The position numbers and the translations under genes are program-made. Shown here one piece after another: positions 1-8,500 of a stretch of 31,058 nt of DNA. This DNA is from a virus. Position 1 is the stretch's first letter; every line of letters begins with the position of its first letter. The notes beneath the pieces were generated by a model. That model had not been told where the DNA came from. It saw nothing but the letters and a program-made list of their open reading frames with translations, and ran no database searches. The stretch covers positions 1 to 31,058 of IMG/VR virus record IMGVR_UViG_3300010354_000359; one strand, given 5' to 3'.

Positions 1-1454
1 TCTAATTCACGACCATACTCAGTTATCTCAACAGATAGATCGTTTAAAAATATTACTTGATGAGGTAATCCGATTCTATCAAGGTAGTGTGTGAGCCTTG
101 CGTTGAGATAACTGAGATTTTGATCAATAATTTTCTTGCGTACAAAACTATCTTTATTGGTAAGTAAATCTAATAAAAACTTTTGATGTTCAAGAAGTTT
201 AGTGTAACTATTAATACTGTTAAAGTCAATAACTTGTAATGCCTGATTCTCCATCTCAATAATTTGATCAGTATAAGGATTACAATCCTTTTCTTTTTCT
301 TCAATGGATCTTACTAAACTATCTACCATACTACGATGTTGAAAAGCCTCTTGTTCGGTATCATAATAAAGTTTGGGTTGTTTTCCAATATTACCTAGTT
401 CTTCTTTAGCAGTTTTTAATTCTGATAAAAGTTTAGTATGATCCGTAACAATTTTTTTGCTATCAGTTTTTGATTTTTCTTTTTCTGCTAATAATGTACT
501 GTGTTGATCATCGTGTATATCTTGTCCGCATGCATGGCATTTATGTTGTTGCAGCATTAAAATTTCACGATCAAGACGCTGCAACTGCCTAGTTTCTTTT
601 TCTAAATCTGTTTCGGCTCTTGATATAGCCTTATCTAAATCAGCATGATCTTTCTTACGCTGATTGTATGCAGTTAAATCTTTATGACCCTGAAGTTCAG
701 CGTCAATATCTAACTTTTGTAATTCTATTAAATCGTCTTTGATTTTAGTTAAATCTTCATCGTGTTTTGTATCCCACAATTTAGATCGTCGCTTTAGATT
801 TTCAATCTGTTCCTGTATACGTTTATTAGCCTCTTCTATAGCCTTTACTTTGTATTCTTCTTCAGTTATTTTGTCCTTGGTTGTTTTTATTTGTTCTTTA
901 ATTAATTCTGCTTTTTCACTAAGCAATGTGATACCAAGTAACTGTTCAATGATATTACGTTGGTCATTGGTTTTCATGGCGAGAAATGGTTCGCTGTATG
1001 TGTTCAATGCAATAATCTGCTTAAACATATCGGGTGTCATGTTTATAGCACGTTCAATGTGTTCTTGTGTTTCTTTATTTTCACCCTGAGCATCATTGAC
1101 GCATTCTTCTTCTTGATTGTTTACATAAAATTTTAATATATTTGGTTTACGACCACGCTCAATTTTATAGTCAACACCATTACAACTAAACTCTAATGTG
1201 ACCATCATTCCTTTTGCATTAGTACGATTAATTAAATTATCTTTACGAATTTGATTAATTGGAGTACCAAATAAAACATAACTTAAACCCTGTATTAGCG
1301 TTGTCTTACCAGTACCGTTACGTGCACCATCGCCACCGAGATCAAGGTTCTCACCAAGAATCAGTGTGAGTTCTTTACTATCAAAGTTTACAGCCTGTGT
1401 AACCTGACCGATAGATAAAAAATTTCTTAATGTTATATTTTTAAGTTGTATCAT
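1..1454 (-). CDS. 46: Recombination endonuclease subunit gp46 (SbcC/Rad50-like ATPase), C-terminus beyond window
   Basis: ATPase subunit of the phage Mre11-Rad50-type complex, which with gp47 resects DNA ends for recombination-dependent replication and repair in the host cytoplasm. The frame is open from the ATG at 1454 to the window edge, about 484 codons. Seen directly: an N-terminal ABC-type ATPase half with a Walker A loop GARNGTGKTT (residues 43-52). It is preceded by ENLDLGGD, so the loop is longer than in T4 gp46. A long charged coiled-coil follows, interrupted by a zinc hook CHAC (residues 306-309), then the returning coil. The ABC signature and Walker B lie in the missing part; T4 gp46 is 560 aa, so most of the protein is here. 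The ATG overlaps the gp47 stop (ATGA), implying translational coupling. No frameshift is evident. Confidence 0.95.
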   Translation of the reverse strand, partial: MIQLKNITLRNFLSIGQVTQAVNFDSKELTLILGENLDLGGDGARNGTGKTTLIQGLSYVLFGTPINQIRKDNLINRTNAKGMMVTLEFSCNGVDYKIERGRKPNILKFYVNNQEEECVNDAQGENKETQEHIERAINMTPDMFKQIIALNTYSEPFLAMKTNDQRNIIEQLLGITLLSEKAELIKEQIKTTKDKITEEEYKVKAIEEANKRIQEQIENLKRRSKLWDTKHDEDLTKIKDDLIELQKLDIDAELQGHKDLTAYNQRKKDHADLDKAISRAETDLEKETRQLQRLDREILMLQQHKCHACGQDIHDDQHSTLLAEKEKSKTDSKKIVTDHTKLLSELKTAKEELGNIGKQPKLYYDTEQEAFQHRSMVDSLVRSIEEKEKDCNPYTDQIIEMENQALQVIDFNSINSYTKLLEHQKFLLDLLTNKDSFVRKKIIDQNLSYLNARLTHYLDRIGLPHQVIFLNDLSVEITEYGREL

Positions 1455-2470
1455 AGGTTTCTATAAATCTCAAGCAACACTTTAGGGTCATAGTGATTGC
1501 TTTCTATGTTGCTAATTTGATCTGTTATTATCTGATCAACTGATTCAAATTTCAACTCACCTGGAGCAAGATCAATTGCATGTTGGTCAAGTTTCATAGG
1601 TATAAGTGCCATTTCACGTAATTGATGTTTTGGTACAAGTGTTTCTTTGATATAATTTGCTTCTTCATAACTAATATCAATGTCTAAATGTACACGTATA
1701 CTACTACGAGGCAACAAATAGCCGTCAGGATTTTCTAATACATCGCTTAATTTATAAACACGAAATGTGGGTTGTTGTGGCCATGATTTGAATACTGGAT
1801 CTTTGCCCCATTCTATGACCATCATACCCCTAGCATCATCGCCAGCATCAGCATAATTATGCGGGAAAGCATTGCCCATATACCAAATATTTTTACGTGC
1901 TTGACGCTTGTGAAAGTGACCACTATATACCTGTTCAAAACTACTTACATGCTCATCATTGATTTCACCATGATCAGGCATTTCAACCATTGCATTCATG
2001 TAGAAGCGTGGCAACTCAAGATGCGAAAACAAATATTTTGTTGATTTGATCTTGAGTAGTTTCTTATATTCATCTCCTACTAGCCATGGAGCAATAGTTA
2101 CATCACCTTCGGTATACCAGTCATTAACAATATGTATATTAGGCAAATGCCTTGCCCACTCTACGCTATGAATATCTCTGCGATCACGATAATAAAGATC
2201 ATGATTGCCTGGAATGAAATACACTTTCTCAAATGCATCATTTAGTTTTTCAAGGGCACGTAAGCCATATTGCATAGTATGAATATTGATACTTGCACGA
2301 TGGTGATTGTAATCACCTAAGAAAAAGCAAGTTTCACAACCTTCAGCCTTAGCAGTTTGTATGAACCAGTCAACAAAATCGGCACAGTCTTGATTGTGTT
2401 CAAGACTGTTTGACTTTAAGCCGAAATGTATATCTGTAAAAAATGCTGCCTTTTTAAATAAATTAGACAT
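1451..2470 (-). CDS. 47: Recombination endonuclease subunit gp47 (SbcD/Mre11-like nuclease)
   Basis: Mn-dependent nuclease partner of gp46. The metallophosphoesterase motifs are all present in order: DIH (D13, H15), GDYNHH (D53), GNHD (N89, H90), SHLE (H150) and GHFH (H185, H187). From the ATG at 2470 the protein is 339 aa, the same length as T4 gp47. A TTG one codon upstream (2473) is possible, but the ATG is preferred. No strong Shine-Dalgarno is visible upstream, so translation may depend on coupling to gp55, whose stop is 44 bases upstream. The stop codon overlaps the gp46 start by two bases (ATGA). Operon with gp55 and gp46, as in the T4 gene cluster. Family assignment is secure; the start is less so. 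Confidence 0.96.
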   Translation of the reverse strand: MSNLFKKAAFFTDIHFGLKSNSLEHNQDCADFVDWFIQTAKAEGCETCFFLGDYNHHRASINIHTMQYGLRALEKLNDAFEKVYFIPGNHDLYYRDRRDIHSVEWARHLPNIHIVNDWYTEGDVTIAPWLVGDEYKKLLKIKSTKYLFSHLELPRFYMNAMVEMPDHGEINDEHVSSFEQVYSGHFHKRQARKNIWYMGNAFPHNYADAGDDARGMMVIEWGKDPVFKSWPQQPTFRVYKLSDVLENPDGYLLPRSSIRVHLDIDISYEEANYIKETLVPKHQLREMALIPMKLDQHAIDLAPGELKFESVDQIITDQISNIESNHYDPKVLLEIYRNL

Positions 2471-2514
2471 CAATATAGTTTATCTAAGTTGTTGATTGTT
2501 ATAAAGTTTTTTGG

Positions 2515-3411
2515 TTATTCTTCATAAACGTTGAACTTTGTACCACTCATTTGACGAGTGAAACTTGGGTTTAACCCATTCATTTCAAGAATGTCGTCAC
2601 GAATATTTTGATTACGCTTTTCGGTATTCAATACACGGCAGAAACTATTTGTGATAGCCGCTGTGTAATACGCGAATGGGTTAGCACTTTTGGCTTCATT
2701 GAAACGCAATCCAACATAGGTCAATTGAAGAATTGCACTGTTACGCATTTCATCGTTGTAAGTATAACCACGCCAGTTGAACTTCATAGCATACTTTTCG
2801 CAAAGCATGATGAACATTCTTGCTAACTTGTCTGTGATTTTACCGTGATCTTTGCTGAATTCACCCGTCTTTACACCACCTTTCCAATGACTCTTGCCAA
2901 CACATACTGCTGAATTGTTTTCATCTAACTTGTAATGTTGGAAAGGAGGAAAGTTGACCTTGACATGAACCATGTCATCTACATCATCTTTGGTCTCTTC
3001 AATCTCTAAATCTTCAAATAGATTTTCGTCATCTATGTCATCAAATTCTAATATGTCTTTAGCAGTCTTTTTCTTGACAACCTTACGTGGTTGTTTTGGG
3101 CTAACAGGAATATGATCCCAAGTCATGACACGAAAGACTAGATCGGTTACTGGAATATCCTTTAGTTTTACTTCTTGTCCAGTTGTGTTTAGAATTCTTG
3201 CTGCTCTTGCTTCTCTAGCAGCCTTGATGTTTTTTGGTCTTGAAAGTTGATCTAATGACTTTTCTAATGAGTTTTGCGGCATGTCAATGATTAGATCATA
3301 TTGATGATATTCTTGGCGACTATAGCAGCAATAACTGGTTTTGCTTGCATGAATCTCTTTTAGAATATCTTTATTGTTTAGATAGTTTACTGGTTTTTTC
3401 GCTGTAGACAT
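2515..3411 (-). CDS. 55: Late-transcription sigma factor gp55 with long N-terminal extension
   Basis: Phage sigma-like factor that directs host RNA polymerase to late promoters; in T4 it is coupled to replication through the gp45 clamp. The recognisable core is residues 191-287: WRGYTYNDEM, then NEAKSANPFAYYT, then LNTEKRNQNIRDD. It matches the T4 gp55 block with YTYREEM and SKNPFAYFT. The 298-aa protein is much longer than T4 gp55 (185 aa). It adds an unassigned N-terminal region (about 7-110) and a strongly acidic linker (122-147). The start at 3411 is chosen because AGAGGA stands three bases upstream. The longer ATG at 3447 lies inside the promoter and has no ribosome site. It is the first gene of the leftward operon and probably made early or middle from the sigma70-type promoter, with possible late feedback from a TATAAATA octamer. 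Confidence 0.9.
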   Translation of the reverse strand: MSTAKKPVNYLNNKDILKEIHASKTSYCCYSRQEYHQYDLIIDMPQNSLEKSLDQLSRPKNIKAAREARAARILNTTGQEVKLKDIPVTDLVFRVMTWDHIPVSPKQPRKVVKKKTAKDILEFDDIDDENLFEDLEIEETKDDVDDMVHVKVNFPPFQHYKLDENNSAVCVGKSHWKGGVKTGEFSKDHGKITDKLARMFIMLCEKYAMKFNWRGYTYNDEMRNSAILQLTYVGLRFNEAKSANPFAYYTAAITNSFCRVLNTEKRNQNIRDDILEMNGLNPSFTRQMSGTKFNVYEE

Positions 3412-3414
3412 AGT

Positions 3415-3420
3415 TCCTCT
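3415..3420 (-). promoter_or_regulatory. Ribosome binding site deciding the gp55 start
   Basis: AGAGGA on the minus strand, three bases before the ATG at 3411. It fixes the start of gp55 at 3411 rather than at the in-frame ATG at 3447, which has no such site and lies within the promoter. Confidence 0.75.
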
Positions 3421-3438
3421 TGTTATTTTGTTGTAAAA

Positions 3439-3467
3439 ATGATACATGACCTGACAGAATATGTCAA
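3439..3467 (-). promoter_or_regulatory. Sigma70-type promoter for gp55-gp47-gp46
   Basis: On the minus strand TTGACA (3467-3462) is separated by exactly 17 bases from TATCAT (3444-3439). That is a perfect -35 box and a 5-of-6 -10 box. Transcription would start near 3432 and give a leader of roughly 20 bases before the gp55 ATG at 3411. Dyad TGACA/TGTCA arms (3452-3456 and 3462-3466) overlap the -35 box and spacer and could be an operator. The element is seen in the sequence; its activity is inferred. Confidence 0.75.
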
Positions 3468-3500
3468 GCCTAATTTAACAAAAATGGTGATTTTTAGGGC

Positions 3501-3508
3501 GATAAATA
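3501..3508 (+). promoter_or_regulatory. T4-late-type promoter (GATAAATA) for the baseplate block
   Basis: GATAAATA matches the T4 late consensus TATAAATA at 7 of 8 positions. It lies 44 bases upstream of the tail-tube cap ATG at 3553, with a good ribosome site between. The same octamer followed by ATA recurs before gp6 (12649), which supports a real late promoter read by the gp55 encoded next door. Confidence 0.65.
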
Positions 3509-3522
3509 ATACAAAGACATTC

Positions 3523-3530
3523 TATTTATA
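3523..3530 (-). promoter_or_regulatory. Leftward T4-late-type octamer (TATAAATA)
   Basis: TATTTATA on the plus strand reads as a perfect TATAAATA on the minus strand, 112 bases upstream of gp55. If used, it would give late expression of gp55-47-46 and positive autoregulation. It faces the rightward GATAAATA with only 14 bases between, and the two form a 7-base inverted repeat (ATAAATA/TATTTAT). An AT-rich background makes chance occurrence possible. Confidence 0.4.
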
Positions 3531-3540
3531 CGTATCGTAT

Positions 3541-3546
3541 AAGAGG
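3541..3546 (+). promoter_or_regulatory. Ribosome binding site deciding the tail-tube cap start
   Basis: AAGAGG lies six bases before the ATG at 3553. This rejects the longer in-frame start at 3439, which would sit inside the divergent promoter region. Confidence 0.75.
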
Positions 3547-3552
3547 TTATTA

Positions 3553-5217
3553 ATGGCAACTTGCGCTGAATTAGATAGACAAGCACAGCAAACAGCTACT
3601 CAGTTGGCTCAAGCAATCATAAGAGGAGATAATCTTCTTAAATTACCTATACCTAACACAAGGAACCCTTCAGAAACTCCGGCAATACAAACACAAATTA
3701 CTGGTCTAAACAATAGCATTAATTTGGTTAATGCAGAAATAAACAGACTATTAAATCAATTAAATTCAATTAAAAGTCAGCAAAGTCAACAGAATTGCGT
3801 TGTCACTGGTTATGCGCCTACAATACGAGCAGCAAACAATACATTAAATGCCTTACAAAATAAATCACAAGTAGCACAACAAACTTTTCAGAATTTACCT
3901 CCTCCGCCCGCATCTAATACTACTATTGTACCTAATAATAACACTTTATTAACTCCTGGCACACAAGCCCAAGACGATTTGCCAGAAATTACTGTTGTAG
4001 GTACTAAAATACCTGATGGCAAAATTACGGTTGCTGACCCTAATTTAATTACACCATCATTAGATCCTACACTATTAGGTCCTCCAAGTATTAATACAGG
4101 ACAACTTGAAGGTACTGATGTCAATATTCCTACAAGTGCCGGTAATATAGATGTAACTGCTCCCAATTTAAATTTAGGTGAGATAACTCCCGGAGAAGAT
4201 GAAAATCTTGAAGAAGTTACTATTACGGCCCAAAGAAATCCTGCTGAACTAGAGGAAGTCATAGTTACAGGCAGAAGGGTACCGACTACGCAAGGTGCGG
4301 TACAAAATACTAGAAAGCAAGCATCACTAAGACAAGAAACTGACTTTCCAGCACGAGATGACTGGCGTGTTAAGTTGTCATTAAGTCCAGGTGCTACATA
4401 TTTGTATAACGATGATTCAAATGTGTTATTAAAACCACTAAAAGAAACAAAGGGGGTCATTTTCCCATATACCCCTAGCGTACAAGTAGGTTATAGTGCG
4501 TCATACGGCAACTATCGCCCTTCTGGCTCAAATTATGCTTACCCATATTATGATAGCAGTGCCATAGATAGCATTTCAATTACAGGCGATTTTACTGCAC
4601 AGGATAATTTTGAAGCAAACTACCTACTAGCAGTTATACACTTCTTACGATCAGTCACAAAAATGTTTTATGCACTGGACTCCAATCCTAAAGCAGGTAC
4701 GCCCCCTCCTGTTTTATTTCTAACAGGATTCGGACAATTTATGTTTAATAATCATCCATTGGTGATAACTAATTTTACATATACTACTCCTACAGATGTA
4801 GACTATATCAGAGCAGGTGCATTGGGTGCAGCAGCAGGTCAAAGTCAAACGAATGAGGCGCCTAAAAAATCTATGAATTGGAATTGGGGAACATTACTTC
4901 AAAACACTATACAAAATACACTTAGTTCAGGTGCAGCAGCAATAGGCAATTTTTTAAATTTTAACAAAGATTATAATGTATTAACACCCGGCGGTGAATT
5001 AGGACAAGCAAATTGGACATATTCAGGCTTTAAAGGTTTTAATGCTGCGGAAACTACTAATCCAACTTATGTTCCAACTAGAATGCAGATACAACTATCA
5101 GCAATGCCTGTACTAAGCAGATTAGATGTCAGCAATTACTTCAGCCTCAAAGATTATGCAAACGGCAAATTATTAAGCGGATACAATGGAAAAGGTAAAG
5201 GCGCAGGATTCTGGTAA
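3553..5217 (+). CDS. Probable baseplate tail-tube cap protein (gp48-like), with TonB-box-like motifs
   Basis: A 554-aa structural protein. Residues 1-120 are helical and Gln/Asn-rich, probably coiled-coil. Residues 120-270 are low-complexity and hold three TonB-box-like peptides (143-154, 219-228, 233-242). The conserved part runs from about 270 to the end: YSASYGNYRPSGSNYAYP, FTAQDNFEANYLLAVIHFLR, then PPPVLFLTGFGQFMFNN, and finally YVPTRMQIQL and SLKDYANGKLL. I recognise this C-terminal fold from T4-like myovirus baseplate proteins next to gp53, usually assigned as gp48-like tube cap or junction proteins. That name rests on memory and context, so other tube-baseplate junction roles (gp54-like) remain possible. 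A Gly/Asn-rich insertion (about 4830-5065) interrupts the domain. It is the first gene of the rightward block, and its stop overlaps the gp53 ATG (TAATG). Confidence 0.7.
   Translation: MATCAELDRQAQQTATQLAQAIIRGDNLLKLPIPNTRNPSETPAIQTQITGLNNSINLVNAEINRLLNQLNSIKSQQSQQNCVVTGYAPTIRAANNTLNALQNKSQVAQQTFQNLPPPPASNTTIVPNNNTLLTPGTQAQDDLPEITVVGTKIPDGKITVADPNLITPSLDPTLLGPPSINTGQLEGTDVNIPTSAGNIDVTAPNLNLGEITPGEDENLEEVTITAQRNPAELEEVIVTGRRVPTTQGAVQNTRKQASLRQETDFPARDDWRVKLSLSPGATYLYNDDSNVLLKPLKETKGVIFPYTPSVQVGYSASYGNYRPSGSNYAYPYYDSSAIDSISITGDFTAQDNFEANYLLAVIHFLRSVTKMFYALDSNPKAGTPPPVLFLTGFGQFMFNNHPLVITNFTYTTPTDVDYIRAGALGAAAGQSQTNEAPKKSMNWNWGTLLQNTIQNTLSSGAAAIGNFLNFNKDYNVLTPGGELGQANWTYSGFKGFNAAETTNPTYVPTRMQIQLSAMPVLSRLDVSNYFSLKDYANGKLLSGYNGKGKGAGFW
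3979..4278 (+). repeat. Three TonB-box-like peptide motifs in the tube-cap linker
   Basis: The linker of the tube-cap protein carries LPEITVVGTKIP (residues 143-154), LEEVTITAQR (219-228) and LEEVIVTGRR (233-242). All resemble the L(E/D)EV.VTG.R consensus found at the start of many TonB-dependent receptor plug domains. A fourth copy, LQEVQVTGVRK, is in the hub protein (8422-8454). They are seen directly; a TonB-related role is inference. Confidence 0.6.
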
Positions 5218-5531
5218 TGTCACAAAATAATATATATCCATCAACAAGTCCCTATAGAGATACAGAAATTTTTAATAATAAATTTCTTGACTTTATGGTC
5301 AACAGACCTTTCCCAGCATCTAGTAGTGACGTTCTTTATACGTTACCTATCGCCTATCAATATCGTCCTGATTTATTAGCATATCACTTATATAATGACA
5401 GCAGGCTATGGTGGGTATTCGCAGCAAGGAATCCTAATCGTTTAGGATTTGATCCCTATTTTGATTTTGTAGCAGGCATACAAATATACATACCAAAATT
5501 AGAAACATTACGTCAATATTTAGGTATATAA
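5217..5531 (+). CDS. 53: Baseplate wedge subunit gp53
   Basis: A small baseplate protein that clamps the wedge to the hub region during T4-type assembly. The 104-aa sequence has the family pattern: YQYRPDLLAYHLYND, then WWVFAARNP, then FDFVAGIQIYIP and a C-terminal leucine-rich stretch. This corresponds to the LysM-like part of gp53; T4 gp53 is about 196 aa, so only a short form is present. The ATG shares its first base with the stop of the tube-cap gene, implying coupled translation. The stop is directly followed by the hub gene at 5533. Confidence 0.9.
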   Translation: MSQNNIYPSTSPYRDTEIFNNKFLDFMVNRPFPASSSDVLYTLPIAYQYRPDLLAYHLYNDSRLWWVFAARNPNRLGFDPYFDFVAGIQIYIPKLETLRQYLGI

Positions 5532-5532
5532 C

Positions 5533-8500
5533 ATGGCAATCGTTAATGTAAATGGGCCAGATGCAACAGTTAGAAGATGGCCTAAAAGTTCTGGATCTAG
5601 TCAATTCGTTGATGTTAATATATCCGGTACAGTAAATGAAAAAACATTAAAACCAGAAATGACTGTTAGATTGCCCGGCGGTAAAACTCTAACAGGTGAT
5701 ATAAATTATTGGAATGGTGTAAAAGCAGCAGGAGGTGTACCTGGATTAAATGAGGAACAGTCATATTATATGACTCAGTTCTTAACACAACCAACACAGA
5801 CAGTCAAAGACTCTAGCGGTTTCCCAGTACAATTAAAAGGATTTCCTGCACTCAAGGAAGTATATTCCAGCGTAGATGAAACCCTTAAAGAAAGAGAAAG
5901 AGAGGGAACACTACCTGGAAATAAAACTTCAACAGAAAACTTAACATTACCGGACGGTACTAAAGTTACTACTACAACGACTAATGAAGTTAGTGAGCCA
6001 GTAAATCCTGCAAGCGAAAATAATCCTACACCACAACCTTCTACAATCAATCAAACTCCGGGCGATAACGCAGATAAAAAACAATTAGTAGGTGCTGCGG
6101 ATGACGATCAAAATGTTAACAAGGTAAATAGTGTTGACGGTACTGCTCCTGCAAATCAAGTTGTTAAAGATGAATTTGGATTACCTGTAGGTACTATCAT
6201 TGATCCTACTGGTTGGGGACCTTCGGTAGGCAATTCAGATCAACAAAGCGGACAAACTTCTTCAAAATCAAGTTCAAGTAGACGCACTTACAATCCGTTA
6301 GCACAGTTATCAAGTTATTCCTATATTGTCACTCTTTATATGATAAGTCCTGATGCTTATCAGGCATTTATTGATTCAGGTAGAAAAAAGATTGATGCTT
6401 TATCAAAAGCAACACCAGTAGGAGAAGGCAGTCCTCCGGTAGAGGGAGGGGCACTTATTGTAGCCCAAACGGGAGGTAATAATACTACCAACAGAATGAG
6501 TAACTTAGATTATTTTATAGATAATTTAAGAATGACATCATATATAAACACCAAAACTACAGGTGCAGCAATAGCAAGTGTTAGTGAAATTTCTTTTACA
6601 ATTAGTGAGCCATATGGATTTAGATTTATAACGGATTTGAAAAACGCAGTTAAAAAATTACAAAGCCAGTCTACCTCAGCAAGTTATAAAAGCATGACAT
6701 CATTGTTCAAGCAATTTTTTATACTTGGTATAAAATATTATGGCTATGATGCAGATGGTAATTTAATCAAAGGTACTGACAAATTATACGGCAATATGGT
6801 AGATCCATTAGGTGGCGATGGATTATTTGAAAATTTTTATGATATTCAAATTGCTGACTTTAGATTTAGATTGACAGGTGAAACAGTAACATATAACGTT
6901 ACCGCAAAAGTTCCTGTATCTCAAAACGTATTAGGAATAAAAAGAGGCAGATTACCTACAGGTGCAACAGTACAAGGTAAAACAGTAGAGGATGCATTAA
7001 TAGGCGAATACGGACTATTCACAAACCTAAATAAAAAAGAAGAAGATAAACTTAAAAATGGTAGCGTCACATATCCTAATAAATTTGAAGTTGTGTTTAT
7101 GGGAGAAGCAGAAAAATTAATTAAAAAGGCTCCGATGGTAAATCAAAATGATTTGGATAAAGCACGATTTGGTGATCCTTTACTGAACACTACAAAAGAC
7201 GTAAACGAGACGCAAGCACAAGCACCTCCCGATCCTACAACTAGAATTTTTAGTTTCACGCATGATACATCAATCATTTCTGCTATAGAAACAATTATTA
7301 AAAAAAGTGGTTATGTAGTAAATGCATTAAACACTGTATATGCTAATTCTTTGGCTCCAGATCCTAAACAGAAAAATTACGAACAAATTAATCAAGAGCC
7401 ACAAACATTACGATGGTTCTCTGTTACCAGCGATATTAAAAAAGTTGACTGGGATCCTAAAACAAATGATTGGGCATATGATTTAGTTTATATAATACAG
7501 GTATATGAAATACCTAGTATGGAAACTCCATATTATAGCACGACATCAAAATATAGAGGACCTCATAAAAGATATGATTACTGGTTTACCGGTCAAAACA
7601 CAGAGGTATTAGATTTAGATTTTGCACTTGATAATACTTATTTTCTTTCAGTAATGGGTTATGGAGAGTCAAAAGCAAGCCCAGGTACTTCGTCACCCGG
7701 AACAAGAGAAACTGGATCAGCGCAACGTCCGGGTACTGGACCATCATCTGGCAATGGCAATACAACCTCTGACTCAAGCGGATTAAAATCAGATCCAAAA
7801 GTTGCAGGTAATTCAAGTGAAGCAGTGAAAAACGCTACAGGCGGCGGTGAATTTTCCGTAATGCCGGGAACTGTTACAAATGCTGATAAAAGCACTTCAT
7901 TAGGGGTAGGTTTAGAAGCAGAAAATACAGTAGCAACTTATCTATATGATCCTCAAGCATTTAGTACAGCAAGATTACAAATTATAGGAGATCCGGACTT
8001 TTTAATTAGAGACTCAACTACTACTATTAATAGTTTATATAATCAGTTTTATAATACAGATGGATTTACTATTAATGCTAACGGCGGACAAGTATTTGTA
8101 GAAATAGGATTTAAAGAAGGTGTAGACTATAAGGATAGCAATGGTTTAATGACCATTAATGATAATATTTTATTCTTGCAATATCCTGATTATGTACAAA
8201 AAATTTGCGAGAATAGAATTATATATATGGTAGCACAGGTTGACAGTTTGTTTAATAGGGGAAGATTCGTACAAACTTTAAGTTTAATTCAACCCTATTT
8301 TCCTGGTAGTACAACTGCCCCTGCAAACTCACCTCCTCAAAGTTCTCCTGCGTCTAACCCTAATAACTCTCAAACAGTTAGCGATCCTAATAAGGGTACA
8401 GCGACGGCAAATGACGATGCATTACAAGAGGTCCAAGTCACTGGAGTTAGAAAACAAATACCGGCAGCCAAGAGCGGAGAAGGTAGACAATCAGATAATC

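Noticed and set aside
739-1089. Plus-strand open frame opposite gp46
   Set aside because: Antisense to the clear gp46 coiled-coil, Ser/Cys-rich with no recognisable domain and no ribosome site.
3412-3447. Twelve-residue N-terminal extension of gp55 from the ATG at 3447
   Set aside because: That ATG lies inside the promoter spacer, upstream of the predicted transcript start. AGAGGA sits directly before 3411.
3439-3552. Longer N-terminus for the tail-tube cap gene starting at 3439
   Set aside because: It would overlap the leftward sigma70 promoter and the late octamers and has no ribosome site. AAGAGG at 3541 points to the ATG at 3553.
3888-4460. 190-residue minus-strand frame opposite the tube-cap linker
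   Set aside because: A shadow of the coding frame. Low-complexity Val/Ser/Gly composition comes from reversed Thr/Pro/Asn codons.
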